Source: Gemmatimonadota bacterium (GTDB lineage: Bacteria; Gemmatimonadota; Gemmatimonadetes; Longimicrobiales; Gaopeijiaceae). Taken from it: DNA of 64,000 nucleotides. The stretch is taken from positions 43,356 to 107,355 of the forward strand of contig JAJDXS010000064.1 in assembly GCA_022823145.1 (NCBI GenBank), given 5' to 3'. Shown piece by piece: positions 8,066-17,513 of this stretch. The first letter of the stretch is position 1. Each line of letters opens with the position of its first letter. A program made the translations under genes and the position numbers. A model generated the notes under the pieces. The model was not told the DNA's origin. It saw only the letters and a list, made by a program, of their open reading frames with translations, and made no database searches.

Positions 8066-11000
8066 ATGCGCAAGGACCATTCCCTGGCCACGACCACCAC
8101 CCGGGCTGAATCGCCCCACACCTTGCCGGTCGTGACCCGGGCGGTGGCGTTGTTCGCCCTGGGCGTCGCGATCAGCGGTTGCAAGGACAGCATGACGGAG
8201 CCGAAGGTGCCCGAGAGCGAACTCGCAGCCAGGGACAGGGCAGCCCTGGAGGCGCTCTACAACGCAACGGAGGGCGAAGACTGGGCCCGGCGGGACAACT
8301 GGCTGACCGACGCTCCGCTGGGCGAATGGCACGGCGTGGTGACCGACAGCGTGGGACAGGTGACGTGGCTGACGCTCCCGGGCAACGGCCTGCAAGGGAC
8401 GCTGCCATCCAAACTCGGGGATCTTCGCGAGTTGCAGTACCTCGGGCTCGCGGACAACGAACTGAGGGGACCGGTCCCCGGGCTGCTGGGAGATCTTCCG
8501 CAACTCGTCGGCCTGTTCCTGGCCAACAACCGGCTGACGGGTGTCATTCCGAGCAGCTTCCGGCAACTGGAGCAACTGAGAGTTCTCGATGTGGGTGGCA
8601 ACCCGGGTCTCTGCGTCCCGGGAACCGCCGAGTTCGCGGAGTGGGCCGAGGGGATTCGGCAGGTCATCGGGTTGAGCTGCTCCGAAGCCGACCGCAGAGC
8701 ACTGGGAGATCTGTTTCGACTGACCGGCGGCAGAGAGTGGAGTAATTCGAGCGGGTGGCTCGGTGAAACGGTGCTTGAAGAATGGTTCGGTGTCGAAGTC
8801 GATTCGATCGGACGCGTGTTCTCACTGAGTCTTGTCGAAAACGCACTCGCCGGCGCGTTGCCGGAGGTCGTGGGCGAGCTGTCCGCTCTCCGGAGGATTG
8901 ATGTAGCCGGCAACCGTCTGACAGGCGAACTGCCCAGGTCACTGGCGGATCTTTCGCTGGAAGTGTTCCGATACTCGGATACCCAGCTGTGCGTGCCCCA
9001 CGATACGGAGTTCCAGGAATGGCTGACGACTGTGGCCGAGCACGAAGGGACGGGAAGGAACTGCACTCCCGTGGCGGAGCGTGAAGCGCTGATTGCCTTC
9101 TACAAGGCCACCGATGGCCCGAACTGGAGGGTCAACGACAACTGGATGACCAACGCGCCCATTAGTCAGTGGGCTGGCGTCGAAGTCAACCGCAACGGCC
9201 AGGTCACGGAGCTCAGGCTCGGTTTCAACGGAGTCCGAGGCTCCATCCCGGCCGTGCTGGGCGACCTTCCCAGCCTCAGGGTACTGGATCTGAGCGGCAA
9301 TTGGGGTCTCGCGGGACCGATCCCGGAGGAACTCTTTGACCTGTCCGCGCTGCAGCAACTGTATCTCGACCGAGTCGGGCTCGCCGGTCCGCTGCCGCCT
9401 GGAATTGGAGAACTGACCGCACTCCAGAGGTTGACGCTGAGGCGCACGGGCCTCGGCGGCCCCATTCCCGCAGAGCTTGGCCAGCTCGTCAATCTCCAGG
9501 TGCTCCACATGGCTGACAACGACCTGACTGGCCCGATCCCGAAGGAGTTGGGGAACCTGAACGATCTGGTCTATCTGGCTCTCTGGAACAACGAACTGAC
9601 GGGTAGTATTCCCGCCGAATTGGGCAGCCTCACCGAACTCGAGACCCTGGGCATCGATCGCAACCGGTTGACTGGAAGCATCCCCGGTGAACTTGGAAGC
9701 CTCGTCAATCTCGAAGTGCTGTGGCTCGACGACAACTCTCTGACGGGACCCATCCCACCGACTCTGGGAGGAATGCGCAGCCTGGAGCGAGTGCATGCGC
9801 ACGCCAACGATCTGGAAGGTCCTCTACCTGCGGAGCTGGGTGCGTTGACGGCATTGGAGGAGCTCTTGCTGGGCAACAACGCCGGGCTGTCCGGTCCAAT
9901 TCCGACGAGCCTGAAGGCGATGACCGAACTCGAGACGTTCAAGGCGGGGGGCACGGACCTTTGTGCCCCGGCCGATCCGGAGTTGATGGCATGGTTGGAG
10001 GGTGTCGAGTTCCAGCGCGTGGCGCGTTGCGGCAGTGCCGGTACTGCGGTCTATCTGACGCAGGCGGTGCAGTCGCGGGAATTCCCGGTGCCCCTGGTAG
10101 CGGGCAGGCCGGCCCTGCTGCGGGTTTTCGTCACTTCGTCCCACGCAGACGGGGAGCGGATTCCGCCCGTGCGCGCCTCCTTCTACCACGGTGGCGCCCT
10201 GTCGCACGTGGCGGAGATCGCAGGCGGCAAGGGGCCGATCCCAACCGAAATGGACGAGAGCGGCCTGGAACAATCGGTGAACGCCGAGATACCGGGTGAC
10301 GTGATCAAGGACGGTCTGGAGATGGTAATCGAGGTCGATCCAGGTGGCACCCTCGATGCCGGCCTGGGAATCGTCGGCAGGATTCCGGAAACCGGCCGCA
10401 TTGCCGTGGATGTCCGTGAGATGCCGGACTTCCGGCTGACCGTGATTCCGTTCCTGTACGAAGAGAGACCCGATTCGTCCATTCTGGAGATCACTGCGGA
10501 CATGGCGAACGACCCGGAGGGCAGCGAAATGCTGCTTAACACGCGGAATCTGCTCCCCATCGGGGCTCTTGACGTCCGGCGGCACGACCCCGTGGTCACC
10601 TCCACCAACAACGGCTTCAACCTGCTCATCGAGACCGAAGCGATGCGGCGCATGGAACGCGGATCGGGCTACTGGATGTCCATGCTCGCGCCGGTCCCCA
10701 CCGCTGGCCTCCTCGGCGTCGCGCTCGGGATCCCCTCGTGGTCGAGTTTCTCGGTACCGACTCCCCATACCGTCGCCCACGAGCTTGGGCACAACATGGG
10801 CCTCTACCATGCTCCCTGCGGGAACGCGGGAGGACCGGACCAACTGTTTCCCGATCACAACGGCAGGATCGGGTCATGGGGGTACGATCGGGAGCGGGGC
10901 CGGCTGATCAGCCCGTACGCCCCGGACCTGATGTCCTATTGCCGGGGCGGCTGGATCGGCGACTACCACTTCTCGAACGCCCTTCGCCATCGCCTGGATG

Positions 11001-11488
11001 CGGAAGGCGGAGCCGCCGCGAACGCTCCGCCGACGCAGACGGCCCTGGTTTGGGGCGGGCTGGACTCGGACGGCGACCCGTTCCTCGATCCGGTGTTCAT
11101 TGTCGATGCCGAGCCGTCGGTACCGCCCCCGGGAAGCGATTTCCGGCTCCGCGGCAGAACGGCAGATGGCGGCGAGGCGTTCGCACTCACCTTCGACATG
11201 CCGGAGATCCTGGACGTCGAAGACGGACGCTCCGCCTTCGTCTTCACAGTGCCGGTCACGTGGACGGGTACCCTCGCCAGCATCTCACTGGTGGGCGGCG
11301 GCGGGTCGGCGACGCTGGATCAGACGACCGACTCTCCCATGACCATCCTGCGTGACCCCGTCACAGGACAGGTCAGGGCGTTTCTGCGCGGGCCGCAGGC
11401 AGCTGCGATGATGGTGAACGGTGCCGAGCCGGGAATGGAGACGCTGTTCAGCCGGGGGATCCCGGACGAGGCCGGTCAGAGGCGCTGA
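8066..11488 (+). CDS. Lipoprotein with plant-type leucine-rich repeats and a C-terminal zinc metalloprotease
   Basis: 1140 residues from ATG 8066, chosen because it puts a signal peptide just ahead of a lipobox (AISGC, Cys39). Residues about 55-650 hold three copies of one module. Each opens with a cap of the form (D/E)RxALxxxYxxTxGxxW, followed by W.GV..(D/N).xG(Q/R)V, then repeats of the LxGxIPxELGxLxxLxxLxLxxN type, and closes with LCxPxxxEFxxWL...C. The first two modules have few repeats; the third has over a dozen. After about residue 660 comes a beta-rich linker, then a zincin: HELGHNMGLYH at 905-915 (HExxHxxGxxH), with DLMSYC downstream as a Met-turn. Likely a surface-anchored adhesive protease, loosely like M66/reprolysin-type enzymes. 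The repeats may bind protein or glycan substrate. Ends 9 bases from a convergent methyltransferase gene. Confidence 0.88.
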   Translation: MRKDHSLATTTTRAESPHTLPVVTRAVALFALGVAISGCKDSMTEPKVPESELAARDRAALEALYNATEGEDWARRDNWLTDAPLGEWHGVVTDSVGQVTWLTLPGNGLQGTLPSKLGDLRELQYLGLADNELRGPVPGLLGDLPQLVGLFLANNRLTGVIPSSFRQLEQLRVLDVGGNPGLCVPGTAEFAEWAEGIRQVIGLSCSEADRRALGDLFRLTGGREWSNSSGWLGETVLEEWFGVEVDSIGRVFSLSLVENALAGALPEVVGELSALRRIDVAGNRLTGELPRSLADLSLEVFRYSDTQLCVPHDTEFQEWLTTVAEHEGTGRNCTPVAEREALIAFYKATDGPNWRVNDNWMTNAPISQWAGVEVNRNGQVTELRLGFNGVRGSIPAVLGDLPSLRVLDLSGNWGLAGPIPEELFDLSALQQLYLDRVGLAGPLPPGIGELTALQRLTLRRTGLGGPIPAELGQLVNLQVLHMADNDLTGPIPKELGNLNDLVYLALWNNELTGSIPAELGSLTELETLGIDRNRLTGSIPGELGSLVNLEVLWLDDNSLTGPIPPTLGGMRSLERVHAHANDLEGPLPAELGALTALEELLLGNNAGLSGPIPTSLKAMTELETFKAGGTDLCAPADPELMAWLEGVEFQRVARCGSAGTAVYLTQAVQSREFPVPLVAGRPALLRVFVTSSHADGERIPPVRASFYHGGALSHVAEIAGGKGPIPTEMDESGLEQSVNAEIPGDVIKDGLEMVIEVDPGGTLDAGLGIVGRIPETGRIAVDVREMPDFRLTVIPFLYEERPDSSILEITADMANDPEGSEMLLNTRNLLPIGALDVRRHDPVVTSTNNGFNLLIETEAMRRMERGSGYWMSMLAPVPTAGLLGVALGIPSWSSFSVPTPHTVAHELGHNMGLYHAPCGNAGGPDQLFPDHNGRIGSWGYDRERGRLISPYAPDLMSYCRGGWIGDYHFSNALRHRLDAEGGAAANAPPTQTALVWGGLDSDGDPFLDPVFIVDAEPSVPPPGSDFRLRGRTADGGEAFALTFDMPEILDVEDGRSAFVFTVPVTWTGTLASISLVGGGGSATLDQTTDSPMTILRDPVTGQVRAFLRGPQAAAMMVNGAEPGMETLFSRGIPDEAGQRR

Positions 11489-11497
11489 AAGCTATCG

Positions 11498-12337
11498 CTA
11501 CGTCCTCTCCAGGACACAATACCGGTATAGCTTGAGCGTCTCGCGCCAGTCCTCGGGATAGGCCGAGACCACCCCGCCCTGCCCGAATTCGTCGGCGAGA
11601 CCCGCGAACGTGCCGTTTTCGGCAACCGTCAGCGGGGTTTCCTTCTCGAAGACCGACAGATCGGCGAATCCGGTTGGAAAGGAAGCACCCATCGCGCGCT
11701 CCACTCCTTCGAGCCGCTCGAGGTCCGCGTCGGTCTCGAACTCGCGGTTCTGCAGGTCGACGGCGAAGTAGTCGAAGGCGATGCGGAACGACGACATGGC
11801 GCCGGCCAGCCGGTTGAGGAACGGCATGATGCTCTCGGGGGGCAGGTACATGGTGTTGCCCTCCCAGACGATCAGCGTGGGTGCCGCCGGATCGAAGCCG
11901 AGTTCCGTGAGGCCGCCAGGGACATCCGCGTCGAGGTAGTTGGCGAAGAGCGAGGGTGGCTGGAGGAGCCCGCCCCGCTCCAGCACCACGCGCTTGAACT
12001 CGAGCACGGCCTTCTGGTCGACCTCGAAGAAGGCCACCTCGGGACTGCCGTACCTGTGGGCGCGCATGTCGAACCCGCCGCCGAGCAGTACGACCTGGCG
12101 CGCACCGGCCGCGACTCCCCGCTCGACGAAGCGGTTGAAGTAGCGGGTGCGGAAGCGGACCATGGTCGTCGACGGTGGAAAGACGATGTCCAGTTGCCGC
12201 GCGGCTCCCTGTGCGCGCTCGTTCGAGAACCATTGGGCGTAGGGGTCGCTGAACAGCGGCTCGGGCTTCTCGTCCTCCAGTGCGCGGATGGACGCGATGA
12301 CGAAAGCGGTCGCCCCGATCTCGTTGATGTCGATCAT
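11498..12337 (-). CDS. Class I SAM-dependent methyltransferase, leucine-carboxyl-methyltransferase-like family
   Basis: 279 residues from ATG 12337, which has a good ribosome site (GAGGAGAGAG) just upstream; a GTG 21 bases earlier is less likely. The SAM fold is clear: VVLLGGGFDMRAHR (motif I), FFEVDQKAVLEFKR (acidic residue for the ribose), then VWEGNTMYLPPES. This matches the bacterial LCMT-like family, which methylates small molecules or carboxylates; the true substrate is unknown. Last gene of a leftward operon. Its ribosome site lies inside the 3' end of a collapsed second copy of itself. The C-terminus (YPEDWRETLKLYRYCVLERT) is one of the two landmarks for recognising that copy. Confidence 0.88.
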   Translation of the reverse strand: MIDINEIGATAFVIASIRALEDEKPEPLFSDPYAQWFSNERAQGAARQLDIVFPPSTTMVRFRTRYFNRFVERGVAAGARQVVLLGGGFDMRAHRYGSPEVAFFEVDQKAVLEFKRVVLERGGLLQPPSLFANYLDADVPGGLTELGFDPAAPTLIVWEGNTMYLPPESIMPFLNRLAGAMSSFRIAFDYFAVDLQNREFETDADLERLEGVERAMGASFPTGFADLSVFEKETPLTVAENGTFAGLADEFGQGGVVSAYPEDWRETLKLYRYCVLERT

Positions 12338-12453
12338 CTCTCTCCTCTTTTCGAGCACACGGTAACGGAATGCTCCCAGTGAATCCCGGAACCCTTCCGG
12401 GTAGGCGTCGATATGACGAAAGCGGTCGTGTCCAGCTGGTTGATGCGGGTCAT
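12334..12453 (-). pseudogene. Collapsed tandem copy of the adjacent methyltransferase
   Basis: On the minus strand, ATG 12453 opens MTRINQLDTTAFVIS, which matches the start of the intact neighbour (MIDINEIGATAFVIA) at about nine of fifteen positions. About 45 bases on, in another frame, is AYPEGFRDSLGAFRYRVLEK, matching that gene's last residues (AYPEDWRETLKLYRYCVLER). The roughly 240 codons between these ends are missing. This is the residue of a tandem duplicate with a large internal deletion and a frame change. Its start codon overlaps the stop of the EamA gene as ATGA, so the lost gene was once coupled to it. The surviving 39-codon frame (ending 12334) is probably nonfunctional but still supplies the ribosome site of the intact copy. 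Confidence 0.75.
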
Positions 12454-13376
12454 TGGCGAGCCGGTCGCCTCCCGGGAGAGCGACGGGCCGCCACCACCCC
12501 CGAGAGGATGACTCCGGCGCCGATCAACTGCTGCGCAGAGGGTGTCTCGGCCAGCCACAGCCAGGCGCTGATAAGCGCGATGACTGGGACGAGGTTCTGA
12601 TAGACCGATGTACGATTCTGGCCGATCACGCGCACGCCGCGGTACCACAGCAGATATGCGATCCCGATCGCGAAGACGCCCGCGTAGACGACGCCGAACC
12701 AGACCCTGAGGGAAACCGCGGTCCAGTCCATGCGAACCAGCTCGGGCACGCCGGCGAGCACGATGAACGGGAGGCCGGCCCACAGCGTCCACGCTGTCAC
12801 GTGAAGCGCGCCGCGGCGCCGTACCATCCGGTGCGCCAGGACGGTGTAGGCTGCCCACGAGACCGCAGCGCTCAGGACGAAGAAGTCCCCGAGGCGGGCC
12901 GTTCCCATCTGCTGGGCGCCGCCGGTGATGAGAATCACCATGCCCGCGATGGTGGTCAGAACGCCCCCGATGATCGCGGGGTTGAGCCGTTCCCGCCCCA
13001 TGGCGAAGGAGATCACCAGCACCCACACCGGGCTCGTGGAGAGGAGGAGGGCGGCGTTGCCGGTCAGCGTCCAGTCCAGCCCGAAGATGAACCCGATCTG
13101 GAAGAGAACGTGGCCGATGATGGCCAGCAGCACGACGATCCCCCAGTCCTTGCGCCTCGGGAGCAGCTGCCGTCCGGTGCCGCGGACGAGCAGCCACACC
13201 GCGACAGCCGCGCAGGAGAAGCGCAGGGCGTTGAACGCGAGCGGTTCGATTTCAGTGAGCGCGGCCTTCACCACCGTGAAGTTGAGCCCCCAGATGGTGG
13301 CGACCCCGACAAGACCGAGGTCGACCAGCAACGTGTTGGGCCGACGCCTAGCGGCCGAGTTCTGCGAAGGTCGCAT
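12450..13376 (-). CDS. EamA/DMT-superfamily transporter
   Basis: 308 residues with ten predicted membrane helices in two EamA halves (GVATIWGLNFTVVKAAL in TM1, then a second unit from GDFFVLSAAVSWAAYTVLAH). Related proteins export amino acids, metabolites or drugs; nothing here fixes the substrate. The annotated ATG 13376 overlaps the end of the upstream hydrolase gene by 29 bases; starts slightly downstream cannot be excluded but would trim the first helix region. Its stop overlaps the start codon of the methyltransferase remnant by ATGA. Middle gene of the operon hydrolase/VanX fusion, transporter, methyltransferase. Confidence 0.9.
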   Translation of the reverse strand: MRPSQNSAARRRPNTLLVDLGLVGVATIWGLNFTVVKAALTEIEPLAFNALRFSCAAVAVWLLVRGTGRQLLPRRKDWGIVVLLAIIGHVLFQIGFIFGLDWTLTGNAALLLSTSPVWVLVISFAMGRERLNPAIIGGVLTTIAGMVILITGGAQQMGTARLGDFFVLSAAVSWAAYTVLAHRMVRRRGALHVTAWTLWAGLPFIVLAGVPELVRMDWTAVSLRVWFGVVYAGVFAIGIAYLLWYRGVRVIGQNRTSVYQNLVPVIALISAWLWLAETPSAQQLIGAGVILSGVVAARRSPGRRPARQ

Positions 13377-15822
13377 TCTGCAGCGCGTATTCGCGCCAGT
13401 CTTCGTGGTCGAAGTGCCACCACTCGGCTTCGTAGACCGTAAATCCCTCGGCCTCCATCGCCCGGCGCAGGATCTCGCGCTGCCAGCGCTGGCGCGAGGT
13501 GCCGCCCGGGTAGTCGGGGAAGGACCGCGGCGAGAATTCGTCGTAGGTACCCACCATGTCGGCCGGCCGGCCGGTTTCGAGGTCGTAGAGGTTCAGGTCG
13601 ATCGCCGAGCCGCGGTTGTGACGCGAACCGCTCGCCGGGTCAGCCACGAAGATCTTCTGCGACTCGGGCGTGGCGTCGAAGAACATCTTCGTGACGTACC
13701 AGGGGCGGTAGCCGTCGTGCAGAAGCAGGCCGTAGCCGTGTTGCGCGAGGGCGCGGTGGGCGCGGGCGACGCCCTCGGCGGCGGGTTGCTGGAGGAATAC
13801 GCGGGGTTCGTCGTAGAAGACCGACGACATGAAGTTGTTGGTCGTCGCGTAGCGCACATCGAGGCGGATCCCCGGCTCGATGGTCGTGACCTCGACCAGC
13901 TCGGAATCGCGGAACGGTCCCGTTTCGGCGGGGGGCGACGCGGCGAGTGCCTCGGCGCGCAACTCGGCGACCGGGCGCACCGGATCGATGCGGAAGGTGC
14001 CCCCGGCTTCGGTGCCCACGTCCCGGCGCGCGAAGACGACCGAGGCGGCCTCGACGGATCTCGCCCGGTCGGCCGCGTCCCGCGAGAACACGAGTTGCTC
14101 GCCGTGGTAGAGGCCCCAGTCGGGGAAGGCGTAGATGTCGCGTGAGATCTCGTCGAGCGGGTAGAGGTAGAACCACTCGATCAGCGCGTAGAGCCGGCCG
14201 TGCCATTCGAGGATGTACAGCACGTTGTGCTCCCAGCCGTATTCGCCGATGAGGCCGTTGAAGTGGGCCGGCGCGAGCGGAGGGCGGCCGGACGGGGGCT
14301 GGCGGGGCAGGGTGGCGCCGGGCTCTCTGTCGGGGCCGAGGGGGACGAGGGTGGACGGGGTGGCCGCGAGGAAGCGCTGGCCGTATTCGAGGCGGTCGTC
14401 CACGATGAGGGTGTCGCCGCGCGAACGGATCTCGATGGTCGCACCGCCGCGCACCGAGGTCATGAAGAGGCGGCCGTTCCGGTGGTCGAGGTCGAGGGCG
14501 TCGCCGTCCGTGCCATAGGTGCCTTCCAGCGCGAGGGCGCGGGCCGGGGGCAGCGGATCGGTGCCGGGGGGGATGGGCGGCAGCGGTTCGCCGTCCCGAG
14601 CTGCAAGCATGAACTCCAGCGCCGCATCCGCGATCCGGCTGGTGACGGTGTTGGTCCCGTCCACCGCCGATACCACAACGACGCCGATCCGGGAGTCGGG
14701 CAGGAAGGCGAGCTGGGTGGAGAAGCCGTAGATGGCGCCTCCGTGACCGAGCCAGTGCTGCCCGAACCTCTCGTCCACGGCGAAACCGAGGCCGTACCCG
14801 GCGGTCGCACCGGGATCGGCGAACTGTGGCTCCCACATCGATTCGAGCGTCTCGGCTTCGAGCAGCCGACCCTGGGCGCTTTCAGCGGCGTCGCCGCCGG
14901 CCTCCGCGCCCTCATCCGCCAACTCGCCGCGTCGGAACATCACCCCCATGAAACGCGCAAGGTCGAGCACGGTCGAGTACATGCTTCCCGCGGGCGCCAT
15001 ACCCAGCTCGAAGGTCGGCGCATCGAAGAGGCCGCGATCGAACCCCCACATGTACGCCTGCGCAAGGTCGTCCACGATGGCGGGTTCCGGCGCGAAGGCG
15101 CTGCTCGTCATCCCGATGGGATCGAGAACCGCACGCTTGACGTAGTCAGCGAAAGGCATGGACTGCGTGACTTCGAGTGTGTAGCCGACCACGGCAATTC
15201 CGGCGTTCGAGTACTTCGTGCGCGTTTCCGGTTCGTAGATCTGCGGCGTTCCTTCAAGGCTGGCCACGGTGGCGCCAAGGCTCGCCCCGGCGTCGTCGAA
15301 GTAGTTGCCGGCCGGAGGCTCGCGGATCAGCCCGGAGCGATGCGACATGAGCTGGCGCAGCGTGATCGGGATGCCCGAGCGGTTGTCGGGTGCGAAGTCG
15401 GGGACGTAGTCGCGCACGGGGGCGTCGATGTCGATCTCCCCCCGCTCGACGAGCTGCATGACCGCAATGTCGGTGAACAGCTTCGAGACTGAACCCACCC
15501 GGTACACCGTCTCGGCGGTCGCGGGGACGCCGGGTTCCTGTTCGCCGAAGCCCTCCGCCCAGACGACACCCCGGTCGTCGACGAGCGCGATCGACACCGC
15601 CGCGAGGTCCTTTTGCGCGCGTTCGCGCTCGATCATCGTGGAAAGCGCGGCCGCTACTTCGCCGTAGCCGCCCTCCAGGCCGACGGTGGATGAGCCTTCG
15701 TCCGGCGCTTCAGCGCATGCCAGGAGAAGGAGCGGGAGCAGCGAGAAGGACAGGAACTTCACGCAGGCGCGACGGGTCAGGCCAACCCCGTCTTTGCGTA
15801 ACAGTCGTCCGGCGAGGCTCAT
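13348..15822 (-). CDS. Lipoprotein fusing a serine beta-lactamase-fold hydrolase (S12) to a VanX-type D,D-dipeptidase
   Basis: 824 residues from ATG 15822 (AGGAG upstream). A signal peptide ends in a lipobox with Cys36 (LLLLAC). Residues about 50-410 are a class C beta-lactamase/DD-peptidase fold: S111-V-S-K114, Y204-S-N206 and GHGG near 356. A beta-rich linker of about 200 residues follows. The last 190 residues are a VanX/DdpX (M15D) domain with all zinc and catalytic residues: H735 and D742 (SRHNRGSAID) and E800/H803 (EAEWWH), in the same spacing as VanX. VanX hydrolyses D-Ala-D-Ala. With an envelope-anchored DD-peptidase-like partner, the protein could turn over muropeptide stems or D-amino-acid dipeptides outside the cell. 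First gene of its operon. S12 activity could also be esterase or D-aminopeptidase. Confidence 0.88.
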   Translation of the reverse strand: MSLAGRLLRKDGVGLTRRACVKFLSFSLLPLLLLACAEAPDEGSSTVGLEGGYGEVAAALSTMIERERAQKDLAAVSIALVDDRGVVWAEGFGEQEPGVPATAETVYRVGSVSKLFTDIAVMQLVERGEIDIDAPVRDYVPDFAPDNRSGIPITLRQLMSHRSGLIREPPAGNYFDDAGASLGATVASLEGTPQIYEPETRTKYSNAGIAVVGYTLEVTQSMPFADYVKRAVLDPIGMTSSAFAPEPAIVDDLAQAYMWGFDRGLFDAPTFELGMAPAGSMYSTVLDLARFMGVMFRRGELADEGAEAGGDAAESAQGRLLEAETLESMWEPQFADPGATAGYGLGFAVDERFGQHWLGHGGAIYGFSTQLAFLPDSRIGVVVVSAVDGTNTVTSRIADAALEFMLAARDGEPLPPIPPGTDPLPPARALALEGTYGTDGDALDLDHRNGRLFMTSVRGGATIEIRSRGDTLIVDDRLEYGQRFLAATPSTLVPLGPDREPGATLPRQPPSGRPPLAPAHFNGLIGEYGWEHNVLYILEWHGRLYALIEWFYLYPLDEISRDIYAFPDWGLYHGEQLVFSRDAADRARSVEAASVVFARRDVGTEAGGTFRIDPVRPVAELRAEALAASPPAETGPFRDSELVEVTTIEPGIRLDVRYATTNNFMSSVFYDEPRVFLQQPAAEGVARAHRALAQHGYGLLLHDGYRPWYVTKMFFDATPESQKIFVADPASGSRHNRGSAIDLNLYDLETGRPADMVGTYDEFSPRSFPDYPGGTSRQRWQREILRRAMEAEGFTVYEAEWWHFDHEDWREYALQNATFAELGR

Positions 15823-15878
15823 CCGCTCACTCCTGTCAAAACCCGGACAAAACGCCGACAGCGCGGGTACCGACGGCG

Positions 15879-17513
15879 TCAGTGCCAGCGCAGTGGGCTC
15901 GACTCCACTTTGTAGAGAATGTAATCGCGCAGCGTGTGCACGGTGTCGAGTTCGACGTAGGGAACCGTCACGACTCCCGAGGACAGTTGCACTTCGAGGG
16001 TGGCCAGGCCCCTGCGACGCTGCAGCGGGGACTGTTTCACGGACACGCCCTGGGACTTGCGGAACAGGAAGGCGTCGACTCTGGCACCGAGGAATCCCTT
16101 GCGGCTTGCCAGCCCCTCGTCGTCGTGCAGGTAGCCCCGCCGGCGCCAGCTCAGCAGGGCGACCAGCGATGCGGCCGTGGCTGCGGCCAGGCAATAGGTG
16201 CCAAACGGGACGCTCAGGATTGTCGCCGGGGTCCCGCGGAGCAGGAGGAAGATGGTACCGGCGACGATGGGAACCACGCTCATCCGAAGGGTCAGGGCAC
16301 GGATGTAGTAAGGTGATACGCGGACGAATCGCGGGCTTCCGGGCAGAAGCGTGATTTCAGTGGCCTCCCGCCCGAACACCTGGCCGCGCAGCGATTCCGC
16401 CGTGGATCCCTCGAGCAGGGGAACAGTCAGGTTCTCGGCAAACTCCACATTGGCCGGGCCCTCGCTGCCAGGCATCTGGATCGCTCCCGCCGGTAGAGCC
16501 GAGAAGCGAAATCGCCCGAACCAGCGCAGAATCAGGTTCTGGGCAAGGGTGAGCTGCTGAATCTTGGCGGTCTCGACCACGACTCCCTTCTGCGTCAGGA
16601 GTCCGCCCCGCGAGCGGAACGCGGTGCCCCGCCGCCACAGCGTGTAGTCGTAGTGACGCAGGAACGCGCCGATCACGACCGCCGTGACCAGCACCAGCGC
16701 GATCGAGAGGAAAAGAACCAGCACGGCGATCACCTGCGCCACCGCCGCGAGCCCGGTGATGCCGGACCACACCGCGTCCACGATTCCCACGATCATGTCC
16801 TGAAACGGCTCGGCGACCTGCGCGAGTGCTGCCAGAGCCCCGGCGAGCACGAGAGCCTTGCGGTCGGCGAGACCGATGCGCAGCATGTCGGCGCCGGTGA
16901 GCTTGAGAAGCAGCCGATCGGCGGCGGCCGGGGTTTCGGCTACAATGCGAGCCCGGTTCAGGGCCTCGGCGGGATCTCTGTCCCCGAGCTGGTCCCGGTC
17001 GTCCTCGCCCGTGCGTCGAGAGGCGCGTGCGTCCTTGCGGCTGCGGTCGACGCGGGTGCGCAGCCAGTCGGCAAGTTCGGTCCCGACTGCGGGGAGCCGC
17101 CCTTCGGCCACGATGGTTCCCGCCGTGTCGAGACGCACGGTGACCAGACCAAGCACGCGGTCCACCAAGGACCGCTCGACGTTGATGCCCTGCACGCGGT
17201 CGAAGGGAAGGTCGAGCGCGGTTCGCTTGATGAAGCCCTGGCGGATGAGGACCCTGTCGTCTTCGATCCTGAACCGGAAGAACCAGTACCTGAGCAGGGC
17301 GACGCCGCCGATCGCGAACAGGATGAGGAGTATCGCAAGACCGACCGAGCCCCCCCGTGAGGCGAAGTCGAAGCGTGTGAGGTAAGCGATGGCGCCGAAG
17401 GAGGCCACCAGCTGGATGTAGCTTCGGGCGATGGTCCGGATGGTGGCGCCGAGAAAGAAGACGATCGCGAACGGAGACGTGCGCCTCCAGACGCCGAAGT
17501 CAGGCTGGTTCAC
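15879..17513 (-). CDS. Membrane protein with tandem bacterial PH domains (YdbT-like)
   Basis: 544 residues from GTG 17513; this start is chosen because it begins just inside the end of the preceding gene and gives NQPDFGVWRRTSPFAIVFFLG leading into the first membrane helix. Three bPH2 (DUF304) modules alternate with hydrophobic pairs: FRFRIEDDRVLIRQGFIKRTALDLPFDRVQGI is cut here only in description, and RSRGGLLTQKGVVVETAKIQQL and SRKGFLGARVDAFLFRKSQG repeat the pattern. YdbT/YdbS-like pairs are inner-membrane proteins of poorly known function. Transcribed with the smaller partner, with a 14-base overlap. Confidence 0.85.
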   Translation of the reverse strand: MNQPDFGVWRRTSPFAIVFFLGATIRTIARSYIQLVASFGAIAYLTRFDFASRGGSVGLAILLILFAIGGVALLRYWFFRFRIEDDRVLIRQGFIKRTALDLPFDRVQGINVERSLVDRVLGLVTVRLDTAGTIVAEGRLPAVGTELADWLRTRVDRSRKDARASRRTGEDDRDQLGDRDPAEALNRARIVAETPAAADRLLLKLTGADMLRIGLADRKALVLAGALAALAQVAEPFQDMIVGIVDAVWSGITGLAAVAQVIAVLVLFLSIALVLVTAVVIGAFLRHYDYTLWRRGTAFRSRGGLLTQKGVVVETAKIQQLTLAQNLILRWFGRFRFSALPAGAIQMPGSEGPANVEFAENLTVPLLEGSTAESLRGQVFGREATEITLLPGSPRFVRVSPYYIRALTLRMSVVPIVAGTIFLLLRGTPATILSVPFGTYCLAAATAASLVALLSWRRRGYLHDDEGLASRKGFLGARVDAFLFRKSQGVSVKQSPLQRRRGLATLEVQLSSGVVTVPYVELDTVHTLRDYILYKVESSPLRWH

